Shown: positions 23,150-32,874 of the stretch, piece by piece
Position numbering within the stretch: position 1 is the first letter of the stretch
How the letters are laid out: every line of letters starts with the position of its first letter
IMG/VR virus record: IMGVR_UViG_3300044713_000046
Location: 1 to 44,407 of that record
Reading direction: 5' to 3' (one strand)
Source of the DNA: a virus
Length of the DNA: 44,407 nucleotides
Notes under the pieces: model-generated
What the model was told of the DNA's origin: nothing
Database searches by the model: none
What the model saw: only the letters and a program-made list of their open reading frames with translations
Made by a program: the position numbers and the translations under genes

Positions 23150-23692
23150 ATGCCTGGTCCCTGGACTGACGAACGAAGAGCAAAGCAAGCCGCGACTATC
23201 GCGGCGCGTAAGCAAAATGCCGAATTCCGCAAAGACCGGCTTGCAAGAAAGGGGATGATAAATGAAACAGCTATTAAGACTGTTTCACATGAAACTGTTT
23301 CGCTTCCATCGGAAGTCTCAAAGCCAACAAAATCCGTCCAAGTAACTTACCGCCCCTATGATGGCGATCCACATTCCGTAAAATGGAATGGTGTTTTGTT
23401 CCGTGCCAATGTGCCGGTAACGCTGGACCGTGCCAATCGCGAGCATCACATTGAGCAACTGCTTCCGAAGCAATACCCAGGAACGAATGGCGAGACGCTG
23501 ACCAAGCATGTCCCAGCTTTGGTGTTCATGGGCGATATGGCCAGGACCAATCCGTCTTTTGAGGTGGATGGCGAGCGTGCGCGGCGCAAGATCAATACCC
23601 GTGTCGTGCCTGCTCCGGGCCAGGAGTGGTCGGAAGCGCATGAAGGGCAGATCAGCGAATCCTACGAGCGTGACGACAGCATAGCGGCATAG
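23150..23692 (+). CDS. Hypothetical head-region protein, 180 aa
   Basis: Basic N-terminus (WTDERRAKQAATIAARKQNA) followed by a small folded domain containing YRPYDGDPHSVKWNGVLFRA and a charged C-terminus. GGAGAG lies upstream of the ATG. No family recognised. Its position suggests a head-completion or structural role. Confidence 0.6.
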   Translation: MPGPWTDERRAKQAATIAARKQNAEFRKDRLARKGMINETAIKTVSHETVSLPSEVSKPTKSVQVTYRPYDGDPHSVKWNGVLFRANVPVTLDRANREHHIEQLLPKQYPGTNGETLTKHVPALVFMGDMARTNPSFEVDGERARRKINTRVVPAPGQEWSEAHEGQISESYERDDSIAA

Positions 23693-23694
23693 CC

Positions 23695-24084
23695 ATGGCC
23701 ATCTCAGGGCGTTTCCGGTCAGAAGCAGATTTGATCACCGAAACGCTCGCGAACCTTGGCGTGCTTGCTCCGGGCCAGTCGATAGATGTCGAGGACTACA
23801 ACTACGTTGCCGAGAAGCTGGACAGCCTCTTTCGGACGCTTGCGTTCCTTGACATATGCTACGTGCCAGACCAGAACAATATCCCGGGTGAGTGGTTCTC
23901 CTCATTGGCCGATATCATGGCCGGCGAATGCGCCACGAAGTTCGGTGGCACTCAGGAAGAGTACGCAAAGCTAAAGCAGCAGGGGTTGGGCATACCGCCC
24001 GGGTCTGGCGCTGGGGCAATGGCGCTCAAGCAGATTACGCGCGGCAGACCGACCTATGAGCGGCTTAGAGTGGAATATTTCTAG
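23695..24084 (+). CDS. P22 gp4-like head-tail adaptor
   Basis: A 129-aa helical protein: DLITETLANLGVLAPGQSID, then DYNYVAEKLDSLFRTLAFLD and a C-terminal QITRGRPTYERLRVEYF. The size, the ELI..AL..LGV.A.G......D......L....L pattern and the place just before the gp10-like gene match P22 gp4-type adaptors, which bind under the portal and help close the filled head. Overlaps the next gene's GTG start (TAGTG). Confidence 0.75.
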   Translation: MAISGRFRSEADLITETLANLGVLAPGQSIDVEDYNYVAEKLDSLFRTLAFLDICYVPDQNNIPGEWFSSLADIMAGECATKFGGTQEEYAKLKQQGLGIPPGSGAGAMALKQITRGRPTYERLRVEYF

Positions 24085-25556
24085 TGCCGACAGGTCCGGT
24101 TTCTATCCCGTTCCCGCTCTCTAGCTTCCCTGGATTGACGCCACAAGAGAGTGCCGGCCGCTTAATCAACTGCCATGCTGAGCCATTGGGGCCCGGGGGC
24201 CCTTCTCAGGCTGCTTATCACCGGTCCCCTGGGCTTTCGCAGTTCGCCACGACAGCTCAGATTGGCTACCGCGGTGGGATGGTTGTCAACAACCTGTCCT
24301 TTGAGACTTGGGCGAACAATGCTTCTACGGTCACCAGCGGCGGCGTTGTCACGTCACTGGGCGCACTGCCGGGTACGCTCAAGGTCTCGATAGCCAGAAA
24401 CCAGAACGGTGCGGGCCCGGATGTTGTCGCCTGTGACATTGGCAACGGTCCTTTTGTTCTTCAAGCTGCCGGCGTACCATCAACGCCGCCAACGGCGCTT
24501 GCTGTCAGCACATTTCCGGCGCCCAAGTCAGTTTGCTTCCAGGACGGATATTTCCACTTCCTGAGCGCCAATAGCACGCTGTTCGCGTCTCCGATTAATG
24601 CTCTGACGCCGTTCAATTCGCTGACGTTCGTTGTTCTGACGGCTAAGGCGGATGTAGTCGGGCAGCGGGTTATAGCCTTCTCCGGTTTGATCTTTGCGTT
24701 TACGACGGGTCATTGCGAGGTGTTCCAGGACACTGCGCAGCCGTTTCCTGCATATCCCTATAGCCGCGCGGTTGTTCTCAACTGGGGCCTGTTGCAAGAA
24801 AATGCCATCGCTGGTTTCGAGACTGGCTTTGATGATCTTCTATGGGTTGCTCAGGATTACGGCGTTTATCGTCTGCCTTATGGCAGTCTGGCGCCGTCCA
24901 AGGTTAGCCCGCCCGATCTTGACAGGCTCGTTGAGAAGCAGAACGCGGCCGGCAATATCCTTGAGGCGAGCTGCTACATTATCCAGGGCAAGAAATTCTG
25001 GGTGCTATCATCGCCCGGCGGGACATGGGAATTCAATCTCGGTTCGTCGCAGTGGAACGAGCGGCAATCGTTGAACCTGACGACATTCCAGCAGGGTCGG
25101 TGGCGGGCCAGTGGCGGCCATCCTGCGTTCAATAAGTGGATCGTAGGCGATACCCAGTCCGGCAATCTGGGATTTGTTGACGATACGGTCCTGATGGAAT
25201 TTGGATCGCCACAGCTGCGAAGGATCGAATCTGCACCGGTCAATAGCTTCCCCGACCGGTTGCGGGTAGCGCGGGCGGATTTCTCGTTCTCGACCGGTGC
25301 AGGCATCGCTACGGGTGCAACGGCGGCAATTGTGAATCCGTCCGTTGCTGTTTCCTGGTCGGACGATAACGGCGTGAGCTGGAAGAACCCGGTTGTGCGT
25401 TCTCTGGGCTTGCAGGGCAAATCTCTTCGCACGCGCATATCGGTGAAGAACACCGGCTATTCAGGACTGCAGGCAAGGCGCTGGCGGTTGGATGACACGG
25501 ACTGTGTTGCACCGTTCCTGAGTGCGATGCAGGACGACGACCCGAAAGTGAAGTAA
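24084..25556 (+). CDS. P22 gp10-like packaged-DNA stabilisation protein
   Basis: A 490-aa tail-hub protein with a GTG start overlapping the previous stop. N-terminus PFPLSSFPGLTPQESAGRLI NCHAEPLG (conserved S.P....QE..N..AE pattern), then a beta-propeller-like body (FHFLSANSTLFASPINALTP; FDDLLWVAQDYGVYRLPYGS) and a C-terminal beta-sandwich with SWSDDNGVSWKNPVV and ARRWRLDDTD. This family plugs the portal channel and joins adaptor to tail needle or spike in P22-like phages. No tail-needle (gp26-like) gene was recognised next to it. Confidence 0.8.
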   Translation: MPTGPVSIPFPLSSFPGLTPQESAGRLINCHAEPLGPGGPSQAAYHRSPGLSQFATTAQIGYRGGMVVNNLSFETWANNASTVTSGGVVTSLGALPGTLKVSIARNQNGAGPDVVACDIGNGPFVLQAAGVPSTPPTALAVSTFPAPKSVCFQDGYFHFLSANSTLFASPINALTPFNSLTFVVLTAKADVVGQRVIAFSGLIFAFTTGHCEVFQDTAQPFPAYPYSRAVVLNWGLLQENAIAGFETGFDDLLWVAQDYGVYRLPYGSLAPSKVSPPDLDRLVEKQNAAGNILEASCYIIQGKKFWVLSSPGGTWEFNLGSSQWNERQSLNLTTFQQGRWRASGGHPAFNKWIVGDTQSGNLGFVDDTVLMEFGSPQLRRIESAPVNSFPDRLRVARADFSFSTGAGIATGATAAIVNPSVAVSWSDDNGVSWKNPVVRSLGLQGKSLRTRISVKNTGYSGLQARRWRLDDTDCVAPFLSAMQDDDPKVK

Positions 25557-25828
25557 TGGCCTCTGAACCGGTCCCGCAGCCACTACAAAACATTCCGATT
25601 GTTGACACCGATCTAAGGCTGTCGCTGGCATGGCGGCAGTACTTTCCGAAGCTGGACGCTGCTGTAAGGGGCCTAGTGGCTATGGTTTCAGGGCAATTCA
25701 CGTCAAGTGTGCCGCTGATCGCGGTCGGTACGCCTACGAACGCCAATGCCGCCGCGGCAGGTGTGGCTATCGGGCAACTCTACACGGACGCGGCCAACCC
25801 GGCCAACGTTTACATACGGACGGCGTAA
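25556..25828 (+). CDS. Small tail-region protein, 90 aa
   Basis: MASEPVPQPLQNIPIVDTDL, then a helix containing AWRQYFPKLDAAVRGLV and a C-terminus ending GQLYTDAANPANVYIRTA, a motif frequent at the ends of phage tail proteins. Coupled to the gp10-like gene by TAATG. Exact role unknown; it could stand in the position of a tail-needle partner but is far too short to be gp26. Confidence 0.6.
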   Translation: MASEPVPQPLQNIPIVDTDLRLSLAWRQYFPKLDAAVRGLVAMVSGQFTSSVPLIAVGTPTNANAAAAGVAIGQLYTDAANPANVYIRTA

Positions 25829-26701
25829 ATGGGCATTTTTGATATTTTCAGCAATTCAGATGCCCAGAACGCTGCTCAAGCGCAGATTACTGGCCTTAAT
25901 AATGCCTACGCACAGGCTGTGCCATTGCTGCAGCAGGGTACAGGCGCAATCAATCAGTACTACCAGGCCGGTCAGGGTCAGCTGCAGAACAATGCTAATG
26001 CAGCCGGTGGCGCGCTTGGTACGAACTATGGCGGGGCGTTGCAAACGCTTCAGAACCAGCAGGGAACGAACGCTGCTGGCCAGAACCAGCTCGCAAACTT
26101 GCTTGGCCTGAATGGTGCAAACGGCAGCGCTACGGCACAGAACACACTGCAGAACTTGCCGGGATATCAGTTTGCCCTCAATCAGGGTTCCCAGAACGTA
26201 ATGCGCAATCAGGCCGCTACCGGTGCGCTCAATTCCGGCGCTACGCAGGCTGACTTGCAGGCTCAGGGACAGGGTTTGGCCAGCCAGAATTACAACAATT
26301 ACGTCAGCCAGCTGCAGCCGTTCCTGGGAGCGTCGAACACCGGCGCTGCGAACATTGCTGGCACACAGACAGGTTTGGGGCAGAACCTGGCCGCCAACTA
26401 CAACACGCTTGGCAGCAATATGAACCAGAACCTGATGGGTGCCGGCAATGCGATCAATCAGAACCTGGGCACGCAGGCACAGGCGGCTTATGGCACGCAG
26501 GCCGGCATCGGCAATGCTCAGGCTCAATCAGACTACGCGCAACTTGCGCAGTCAGGTGCTATATTTGGCGGGTTGATGGGTCTTGGCGGTGCCGCTCTTA
26601 AAGGTGGCGCTGGTGGCGGGTTAGGTTCTGGCATTTCCAGCGCTTTTGCTCCTGGTGGAATGTTTAACTATTCAACATCTCCGACGTTTGGGTTTGGTTG
26701 A
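25829..26701 (+). CDS. Ejection/DNA-transfer-type internal virion protein, 290 aa
   Basis: Starts MGIFDIFSNSDAQNAAQAQI and is dominated by Asn, Gln, Ala and Gly in long helical segments, ending with a Gly-rich hydrophobic stretch (GAIFGGLMGLGGAALKG, about residues 246-262). This composition and the place after the gp10-like gene match the first of the P22 gp7/gp20/gp16-type proteins, which are packed in the head and ejected to build a channel through the cell envelope. Sequence identity to P22 gp7 is not claimed. Confidence 0.6.
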   Translation: MGIFDIFSNSDAQNAAQAQITGLNNAYAQAVPLLQQGTGAINQYYQAGQGQLQNNANAAGGALGTNYGGALQTLQNQQGTNAAGQNQLANLLGLNGANGSATAQNTLQNLPGYQFALNQGSQNVMRNQAATGALNSGATQADLQAQGQGLASQNYNNYVSQLQPFLGASNTGAANIAGTQTGLGQNLAANYNTLGSNMNQNLMGAGNAINQNLGTQAQAAYGTQAGIGNAQAQSDYAQLAQSGAIFGGLMGLGGAALKGGAGGGLGSGISSAFAPGGMFNYSTSPTFGFG

Positions 26702-26706
26702 TAGCT

Positions 26707-28260
26707 ATGGCATCAGGTCCTTGGGATAACGTACAGCTACCTGGTCCGCCGAATGGGCCGGCTTACTTGAGCGCATTTGGTAACCTGTTAAACTCTACCA
26801 ATAATGCGGTTAGCGGTCTCGGTACTGCGTATCAGCAAGGCCAGGAATTTCAGCAACAGCAGCGGCTGCAAAATCTGTTTCAAAACGGAGTCCCCACTGC
26901 TCCTAATGGACAACCAGACTTCAACGCTATTTCCAATAAGCTTATCCAAACTGGAGGTGCAGACTACGCGGCAAAGTTGATGCCATTTGTCATGCAGCAG
27001 AGTGCCACTCAAACAGCTAATTCTTTAGATCAGTCGCAGCAGCCGCAGACAAATACCGGTCCAGGAACATCGAATGCAGCCGCCGGCCCGTCAAACATTC
27101 ACGGAGATTTCGGCAATCAACCGCGGCAAACGGCCGGTAATGATTTTGGTGCGCTGAACAGGATTGCTGCTAAGTCTGGAACGGACCTTGACGCGTTTTT
27201 AACTGCATACCCTAGGTTCAAGCCGTACCTGGATATGGAGTCATTATCTCCTAGCCAGACCAGTGCGGCTACTGCGGCCATGCTGAAGTTCAATTCCAGT
27301 GGACAAGGCGGTGCGTCTCCTGATCGTGGAGGTGACAATCCCGTTGCGCAGGCTGGGACAGGCAATGAAATAACGCCATCCGGCACTGGTGGCAGTTCTG
27401 CTCAATCGCCGCGTCAGACCGTTGAGCGACGGCTTTCCAAAGATACTGCTCGTGCACCGCAAGCTCCGCAGCAATCTGGTGGCTATCAGCCGCCAACAGA
27501 GGCAGAAATTGAAAACCATGAAAAGTTATCCGATAGAAGATATAATCAATCGAGAGTTTTAGGTCTGAATAAAGAACAGGCTGAATCCTATGCAAGACAG
27601 GCGAAGGATCAGCAAGAGGCCGCTAATCAAAAGCGTAAGGAACGAGAAGAATGGGCAAGGGCAACTGATCCAGCTATAGCACGGGCTGCAGCGGCCAAGG
27701 AATCTCTCACAGAAGAGCAGAAGGGATATGCTGCCGACCTTAAGCAGTTTGCCTTGGAGGGTCTGGAAGCGAAAGGACACGCAGCTCAAATTGATGAGAT
27801 CAACAAACTTGGGGCAAAAGTTCCTTACGGTGTCATTCCTAAAATTCAGAGCAAATTGGGCAGCTACGGCATCGAAACAAAGGGGCTCAGCGACATCCAG
27901 GCTTATGAACGAGCCATTGACTATATGGCTCCGCAGCTGCGGCCTATTGGTTCCGGTCGGTTGATGCAGCAAGAGTTGACGGCGTTCAAAGCGTCTCTTG
28001 GTGGCCTGATGACAACGCAAGAAGGCAGAGCGATTTCCGGTGAAAATCTAAAGTTGATTTCTCAGTATAAAGAACAAATTGGTAAAATCGCGGTTGACTC
28101 CCGGCTTTCGCCTGAAGAGCGGATGCAAAGAATTTACCAACTGCCGCCTCCGCATTTGAAGACTCTGGATGAGATCAAGGGCCAACCGGCACAGCAAGGT
28201 CAATCTTCTGGTAACAAGCGCTTCCAATGGTCGCCTGATGGTGGCTTAAGGCCCATGTGA
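26707..28260 (+). CDS. Ejection-type internal virion protein, 517 aa
   Basis: ATG 26707 is preferred over the in-frame TTG 26698. The first about 190 residues are Gln/Ser/Pro-rich and flexible. Residues about 265-340 are a highly charged coiled coil (RQAKDQQEAANQKRKEREEW), followed by a helical domain to the end. It is the middle gene of three large ones between hub and fibre, as with P22 gp20. Probably translocated with the DNA. Assignment is by position and composition. Confidence 0.55.
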   Translation: MASGPWDNVQLPGPPNGPAYLSAFGNLLNSTNNAVSGLGTAYQQGQEFQQQQRLQNLFQNGVPTAPNGQPDFNAISNKLIQTGGADYAAKLMPFVMQQSATQTANSLDQSQQPQTNTGPGTSNAAAGPSNIHGDFGNQPRQTAGNDFGALNRIAAKSGTDLDAFLTAYPRFKPYLDMESLSPSQTSAATAAMLKFNSSGQGGASPDRGGDNPVAQAGTGNEITPSGTGGSSAQSPRQTVERRLSKDTARAPQAPQQSGGYQPPTEAEIENHEKLSDRRYNQSRVLGLNKEQAESYARQAKDQQEAANQKRKEREEWARATDPAIARAAAAKESLTEEQKGYAADLKQFALEGLEAKGHAAQIDEINKLGAKVPYGVIPKIQSKLGSYGIETKGLSDIQAYERAIDYMAPQLRPIGSGRLMQQELTAFKASLGGLMTTQEGRAISGENLKLISQYKEQIGKIAVDSRLSPEERMQRIYQLPPPHLKTLDEIKGQPAQQGQSSGNKRFQWSPDGGLRPM

Positions 28261-30359
28261 TGCCAATCGAGGTGCAGGGTCCTGATGGCAGTGTTGTTGA
28301 ATTTCCGGAAGGGACTGAGCCCGGTACAATTCACAGCGTGATGAGCCAGCATTTTGGCGGCCCGCAACCTTCTACGGCAGAGGATGTAGCTAAGTCGGCT
28401 GGTATTGGTCTGGCCAAGGGTGCCATAGGCATCCCTGGATTGCCCGGCGATCTGGCAGCTGCTCTGCCACATGCGGCTGATTATCTGCGTGGCAAGGCTG
28501 TCGATTATGGCCTGATGAGCAAAGAGGCTGCTGAAAAGGACCGGGCCAGGGAAGAAGCTAAGGGGATGCGGAATATTCCGCTCCCAAGCTCTGCTGATAT
28601 TCGAGGAGCTGTCGAACAAAAGACGGGGCCATTCTATGAACCGCAAACCCGTGCTGGTAGGTATGCTCAGTCGGCTACGGAATTTGTTCCGGCTGCCGTT
28701 CTAGGCGGCGGCGGCGTAGCTAGGAATGCTTTGCGATACGGCGTTGCGCCTGGTCTTGCTGCGGAAGCTGCTGGAGAGGCCACTCAAGGCACGGGACTAG
28801 AGACGTGGGCTCGGGTTGGGGCCGCTCTTGGCGTTGGCGGCATTGGAGGTCTTGTCAGTCAGCCCAGAACTGCGGAGCGGTTTATTAGAGCGCAGTTACC
28901 GGAGTATGTGGATGAGGCTGCTGTCAACTCCGCCGATTCGCTCATTCGAGACGCTAATGCACGTGGTGTAAGGCTGACCTGGCCTGAAGCTCTATCGCAG
29001 GTAACCGGCCAGCCTGTACTTAATGATACACAGCGCATTCTGGAGGCATCGAAGCAGACCCGTGCCACGATGCAACAGACGCTAGGTGATCGCCCTGCCG
29101 AGATTGCGCAAGCTGGTGAGAATGTAGCGACCGGCATTGCTCCGCCGAACGCTCAGCCATCTACTATTGGTCCGCAGGCCGGGCAGGCGGCTGAGGGTGC
29201 TGTAAACGATGTTCGCGAGGCGATAAATCAGAAAACCAAGCCCTTTTATGATCGGGCCGCCAACATTCGTTTGACACCCCAAGAAATGCAGAGGGTGGTT
29301 GCTCTCCCAGGTTGGGATGAGGCAGTCAAGGCCGTGCGGGGTGATCCTCAGCTTAACCGCTACGTTGCCAGACTACCTGCGAATAGCGTTGGGTTCCTCA
29401 ATGAGGTAAAGAAATACTTCGATCAGCAGGCAACCAATGCAGCTCGTCCACTTGCTCAGAATCCCAATATGCAGAGAGCTGCAGGATACAGCAGTGATGC
29501 GGCTGCGGCCCGCGAGATAGGCATAAACGCTAGTCCGGAATATGCGACGGCGTTAGGTGCTCAGGCTCATTACCGCGAAACCTATCTAGAACCTCTATTG
29601 CAAGGCCCACTTGGTAAGCTTGCCGATAAGGACATTACCACCCAAAAGGCTATCAATGCGCTGTTCCCGGATAAGCCATTGGCGGGAAGCGCTAAAGAAG
29701 TGTCTACCACCGTATCTGCCTTATCGAGCAAAAATCCAGAGGCAGCGCGGCAGCTGGTTCGCGCTCATGTCGAGGGAAAGCTCGAAGAAGCATTCAACGC
29801 TGCCGGTCGAAGTCCTGAAACGTCACAATTCTCGGGTGCTGAATTTGCCAAGCGGATAACCGGCAATCCGTTGATTGAAACTGCCAGAGCTGAGAATTTC
29901 AGGGCTGCCGTGGAAGCTCTACCCAATGGTAAGCAAATATGGCCCGGCATTGAGCGGTTCCTTGACATTACGCGTGCGACTGGATGGCGGCAGCCGATTG
30001 GCTCTAAGACCGCCTTTAATGAGGCTGAGCTGCATGGGATGGCGACCGGGCAGGTTCTGGGGAACATCGCTAAGACTGCTGCCTCGCCTGGTGAATGGTG
30101 GCACGCTGCCCACGAAATGTGGGGCAAGTGGCAGACTGGCAACAACCTAGCTGATCTTGCCAAGATCATTACCGATCCGCGGTCGGCTGGCGTCTTCAAG
30201 AAGATCGTTTCCATGGACCCGTACTCGGCGTCTCAGGCGGCCGCTAGAGTCACGGCTGTAGCTGCTGGGCTTGTAGGTGGGTCTACGGTTGAAAAGCGAG
30301 AACCTCTTCGCATCACTGTACATCCCACGAGTTCTAAAACACTCAACCCAGGTCGATAG
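28260..30359 (+). CDS. Large ejection-type internal virion protein, 699 aa
   Basis: MPIEVQGPDGSVVEFPEGTE opens with a short domain seen at the start of many phage internal or injection proteins (V..PDG..V.FP.GT....I...). Then come an Ala/Gly-rich amphipathic region (LGGGGVARNALRYGVAPGLA, about residues 148-167, able to enter membranes) and long helical segments to the end. Likely the largest component of the ejected channel, comparable in place to P22 gp16. There is no transglycosylase Glu motif I can identify. Confidence 0.6.
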   Translation: MPIEVQGPDGSVVEFPEGTEPGTIHSVMSQHFGGPQPSTAEDVAKSAGIGLAKGAIGIPGLPGDLAAALPHAADYLRGKAVDYGLMSKEAAEKDRAREEAKGMRNIPLPSSADIRGAVEQKTGPFYEPQTRAGRYAQSATEFVPAAVLGGGGVARNALRYGVAPGLAAEAAGEATQGTGLETWARVGAALGVGGIGGLVSQPRTAERFIRAQLPEYVDEAAVNSADSLIRDANARGVRLTWPEALSQVTGQPVLNDTQRILEASKQTRATMQQTLGDRPAEIAQAGENVATGIAPPNAQPSTIGPQAGQAAEGAVNDVREAINQKTKPFYDRAANIRLTPQEMQRVVALPGWDEAVKAVRGDPQLNRYVARLPANSVGFLNEVKKYFDQQATNAARPLAQNPNMQRAAGYSSDAAAAREIGINASPEYATALGAQAHYRETYLEPLLQGPLGKLADKDITTQKAINALFPDKPLAGSAKEVSTTVSALSSKNPEAARQLVRAHVEGKLEEAFNAAGRSPETSQFSGAEFAKRITGNPLIETARAENFRAAVEALPNGKQIWPGIERFLDITRATGWRQPIGSKTAFNEAELHGMATGQVLGNIAKTAASPGEWWHAAHEMWGKWQTGNNLADLAKIITDPRSAGVFKKIVSMDPYSASQAAARVTAVAAGLVGGSTVEKREPLRITVHPTSSKTLNPGR

Positions 30360-30420
30360 ACATCCGCATACGACGGATATCACGGCACCGTAGATCGCTA
30401 TGCACACTATGAAGGTCAAC

Positions 30421-31560
30421 ATGCGGCGCTTCCTCCCATTCCTCGCTCTGCTTCTGCCTTCCTTGGCTCAAGCGCAAGGCACTCTGCCGATCGCCCTGCA
30501 ACAACAGTTCAGCTTTACGAATTGCCAGACGTTTACGAACGCATGCGGCACGCCATTACAGGGCGGCCTGCTGTACTTCTACCAGGTCGGCACTGTTGCC
30601 ACGGTGCAACAGTCATTCCAGGATACAGGGCTTACGCTGACGAATCCATGGCCTTTAACCCTGGATGCCAACGGCCGCATCCCACTATTTTACCTCGCTA
30701 ACGGCGCCGTACACGCCCGGTTAACGGACGCAAATGGCGTTGTCCAGTTCGACATTCCGAACGCTCTGGTCATTGGTCCGAGTTCGGGCGGTGGTGGTGG
30801 CGGGTCGGTCGATCCAACGACGGTCCTGTCAACCGGTGACATCAAGTTCAGGATGACACAGGAGTTCGTGACGGGCTGGGTCAAGATGAACGCCCAGACG
30901 ATCGGCAATGCGATTTCCGGGGCAACCCAGCGCGCCAATGCTGATACGCAAGCTTTGTACGTCTATTTCTGGACGAATTGCTCGCAGCCCACATCCAATT
31001 CAGCCAACCATTGTCCGGTCACCGGCGGTCTTGGCGCCAATGCTCTGGCCGATTTCAACGCCGGCAAGCCTCTCCAACTTCCTGATTGGCGCGGCCGCGG
31101 TCCCATGGGCGTTGACGACATGGGCAATACGGCAGCTGGCCGCATCTTTAATCAGAACGTTACAAGCGGCGGTGGGGATGGTGTAACGACGCCAGGGGCA
31201 AGCGGCGGCGAAGCATTGCACACGATGTCGTTAAGTGAATTGGTAACGCACAATCATTCTGCAAGCTCTTCGTCGTCCGATAGCGGCCACGGCCATAGTG
31301 ACAGCGGTCACGGTCATGGCTTTAGCACAGGAAGTGGTAATACCCACTTCGCCACGCGGGGCACCGGGCCTAATGCAGATACGGTTGGCGGATCAACCAT
31401 ATCACTAGGCGATACGTTCTCTATCAATACGGGATTTGCCAATATCCAGACCGGCTTTGCCAATATCACGACATCGACCACAGTCAACAATAACGGTTCA
31501 TCGACGCCCTTCAATCAGATGCAGCCCTTCATTATGGGCAGCTGGTACGCGAAGCTCTGA
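30421..31560 (+). CDS. Tail fibre with collar domain and HxH motifs
   Basis: 379 aa from ATG 30421 (AAGG five bases upstream; 30400 and 30409 are alternatives). It has an N-terminal signal-like segment MRRFLPFLALLLPSLAQAQG, a beta-rich shaft, a Gly6 linker (about residue 120) and a collar-type domain with LPDWRGRGPMGVDDMGN and PFNQMQPFIMGSWYAKL at the end. Between them lies SDSGHGHSDSGHGHGF, repeated HxH motifs like those that bind metal at the tips of trimeric fibres. Probable receptor-binding fibre. The signal peptide is unusual for a virion protein. Confidence 0.75.
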   Translation: MRRFLPFLALLLPSLAQAQGTLPIALQQQFSFTNCQTFTNACGTPLQGGLLYFYQVGTVATVQQSFQDTGLTLTNPWPLTLDANGRIPLFYLANGAVHARLTDANGVVQFDIPNALVIGPSSGGGGGGSVDPTTVLSTGDIKFRMTQEFVTGWVKMNAQTIGNAISGATQRANADTQALYVYFWTNCSQPTSNSANHCPVTGGLGANALADFNAGKPLQLPDWRGRGPMGVDDMGNTAAGRIFNQNVTSGGGDGVTTPGASGGEALHTMSLSELVTHNHSASSSSSDSGHGHSDSGHGHGFSTGSGNTHFATRGTGPNADTVGGSTISLGDTFSINTGFANIQTGFANITTSTTVNNNGSSTPFNQMQPFIMGSWYAKL

Positions 31561-31563
31561 ACC

Positions 31564-32325
31564 ATGTGGCAGATCGATACGCGACTTCCACCGTTTAGCA
31601 ACCGGGAAGACTACCTCCTTACGCTGGCAGCCTTCGATGACGATACGCTGCTGCCGATTGACCTGTCTGGCATTACGCTGGCCAATACCGGAACTCCATT
31701 TACGGCATCTTCTTGGACTGTTGTGGCCGGCGGGATCGTTACCAGTTCCAGCACGTCTATTACAATTCCCACGTTTCCTATTATAAATAGCAATAACCTG
31801 ACCGCATTGTCTTTGACGGTCGGTGCCAGTCTTGCCATTAGCCCGGGCTTTCCCGTTCAGATGAAGGATACGGCCACGGGTTTAAACAGCCTGATCGGCT
31901 ACGTAGTGTCCTATGCATCCGGTACCGGTGTTCTGACGGTCCAGATTGGATGGTTGTTTCAGTTCGAAATCAGGCGCGGCGGTGCACGGAACGTTGGGGA
32001 CGGTTATCAGACCTGGTGGGACTGGGGCGTCCCAGACGATCTCGGGCCACTGCTGCAGGCCAACTTCGCCAATGGCTATCTATCGCTGATCAGCAACAAC
32101 GTGGTGCAAATCCTTATACCGGCATCGATCATTTCGACTCTCGGCAGCACCAGCATGTTCGGCACGGACAATCAGCCTGGAACGTTCAAAGCTGCTATGA
32201 TCGGAAGCGATAGCGTAAACACTCGGCAGTTTCTGATCGGATCGCAGCCGTTCTACTTTGGCGGCGTGCTTACCATGATCCCAGGCACTCAGCAGTCACA
32301 AGCTAACTGGCAGGCAATATTCTGA
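31564..32325 (+). CDS. Tail-associated beta protein, 253 aa
   Basis: MWQIDTRLPPFSNREDYLLT then a long run of alternating strands (ITLANTGTPFTASSWTVVAG), with FQFEIRRGGARNVGDGYQTW in the middle. It lies between two fibre-type genes and is coupled to the next by TGATG. No family recognised; probably part of the tail or fibre assembly. Confidence 0.6.
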   Translation: MWQIDTRLPPFSNREDYLLTLAAFDDDTLLPIDLSGITLANTGTPFTASSWTVVAGGIVTSSSTSITIPTFPIINSNNLTALSLTVGASLAISPGFPVQMKDTATGLNSLIGYVVSYASGTGVLTVQIGWLFQFEIRRGGARNVGDGYQTWWDWGVPDDLGPLLQANFANGYLSLISNNVVQILIPASIISTLGSTSMFGTDNQPGTFKAAMIGSDSVNTRQFLIGSQPFYFGGVLTMIPGTQQSQANWQAIF

Positions 32326-32870
32326 TGGTCGCACCCGCCAACATACGAATAAATACGCAGGTTCCATTCCCGGCCATGGTTGTCGGTTCTGGCCCGATCA
32401 CGGTTGCCAAGACGGTCGGCGGCGTCTGGACGATCGGCGCCAATGGCCGGATTATCAACACGGCCAACCCCGGTCTTGTGGCAACGGACTATGTGCTTGT
32501 TTGGGATGACGTTGCGCAGGCATGGCTTAAGATATCGTTGCCGAACCTGATTACGCAGGCGGCTCAAGTAAGAACGCAACGCAGTGTTACCTCAAGCCCG
32601 ATTACGGTTGGCCCTACCGATCAAATCCTCAATGTCAACATCTCGGCAGGAACACCATCCTGCACATTGCCGCAAGCTTCTAGCCGGGCTGGATTGGCTG
32701 TTACGTTCAAGGACGTTGGGGCTAATTTCGTGGCGCATCCGTTGAACGTCACGGCATTTGCTGGCGACACGATTGATGGGGTCGGCGGCATGACACTTAA
32801 TCAAAATCGTATGGCCGTGACGCTCGTTCCGTTCAATGACGGCACCAATATCGGCTGGGCTGTGGAGTAA
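32325..32870 (+). CDS. Fibre-domain protein, 181 aa
   Basis: MVAPANIRINTQVPFPAMVV, then a short carbohydrate-module-like part, and a C-terminal half (SSPITVGPTDQILNVNISAG and AVTFKDVGANFVAHPLNVTA) typical of phage fibre beta-domains, in which a planar N/T-rich repeat ends in D.TIDG. It overlaps the 31564 gene and is followed 4 bp later by the spike gene. Likely a virion surface protein. Confidence 0.6.
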   Translation: MVAPANIRINTQVPFPAMVVGSGPITVAKTVGGVWTIGANGRIINTANPGLVATDYVLVWDDVAQAWLKISLPNLITQAAQVRTQRSVTSSPITVGPTDQILNVNISAGTPSCTLPQASSRAGLAVTFKDVGANFVAHPLNVTAFAGDTIDGVGGMTLNQNRMAVTLVPFNDGTNIGWAVE

Positions 32871-32874
32871 TCAG

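Noticed and set aside
25856-26527. 223-aa leftward frame opposite the first ejection-type gene
   Set aside because: Antisense shadow produced by Gln/Asn/Ala-rich codons (CAG/AAC/GCN read as CTG/GTT/NGC).
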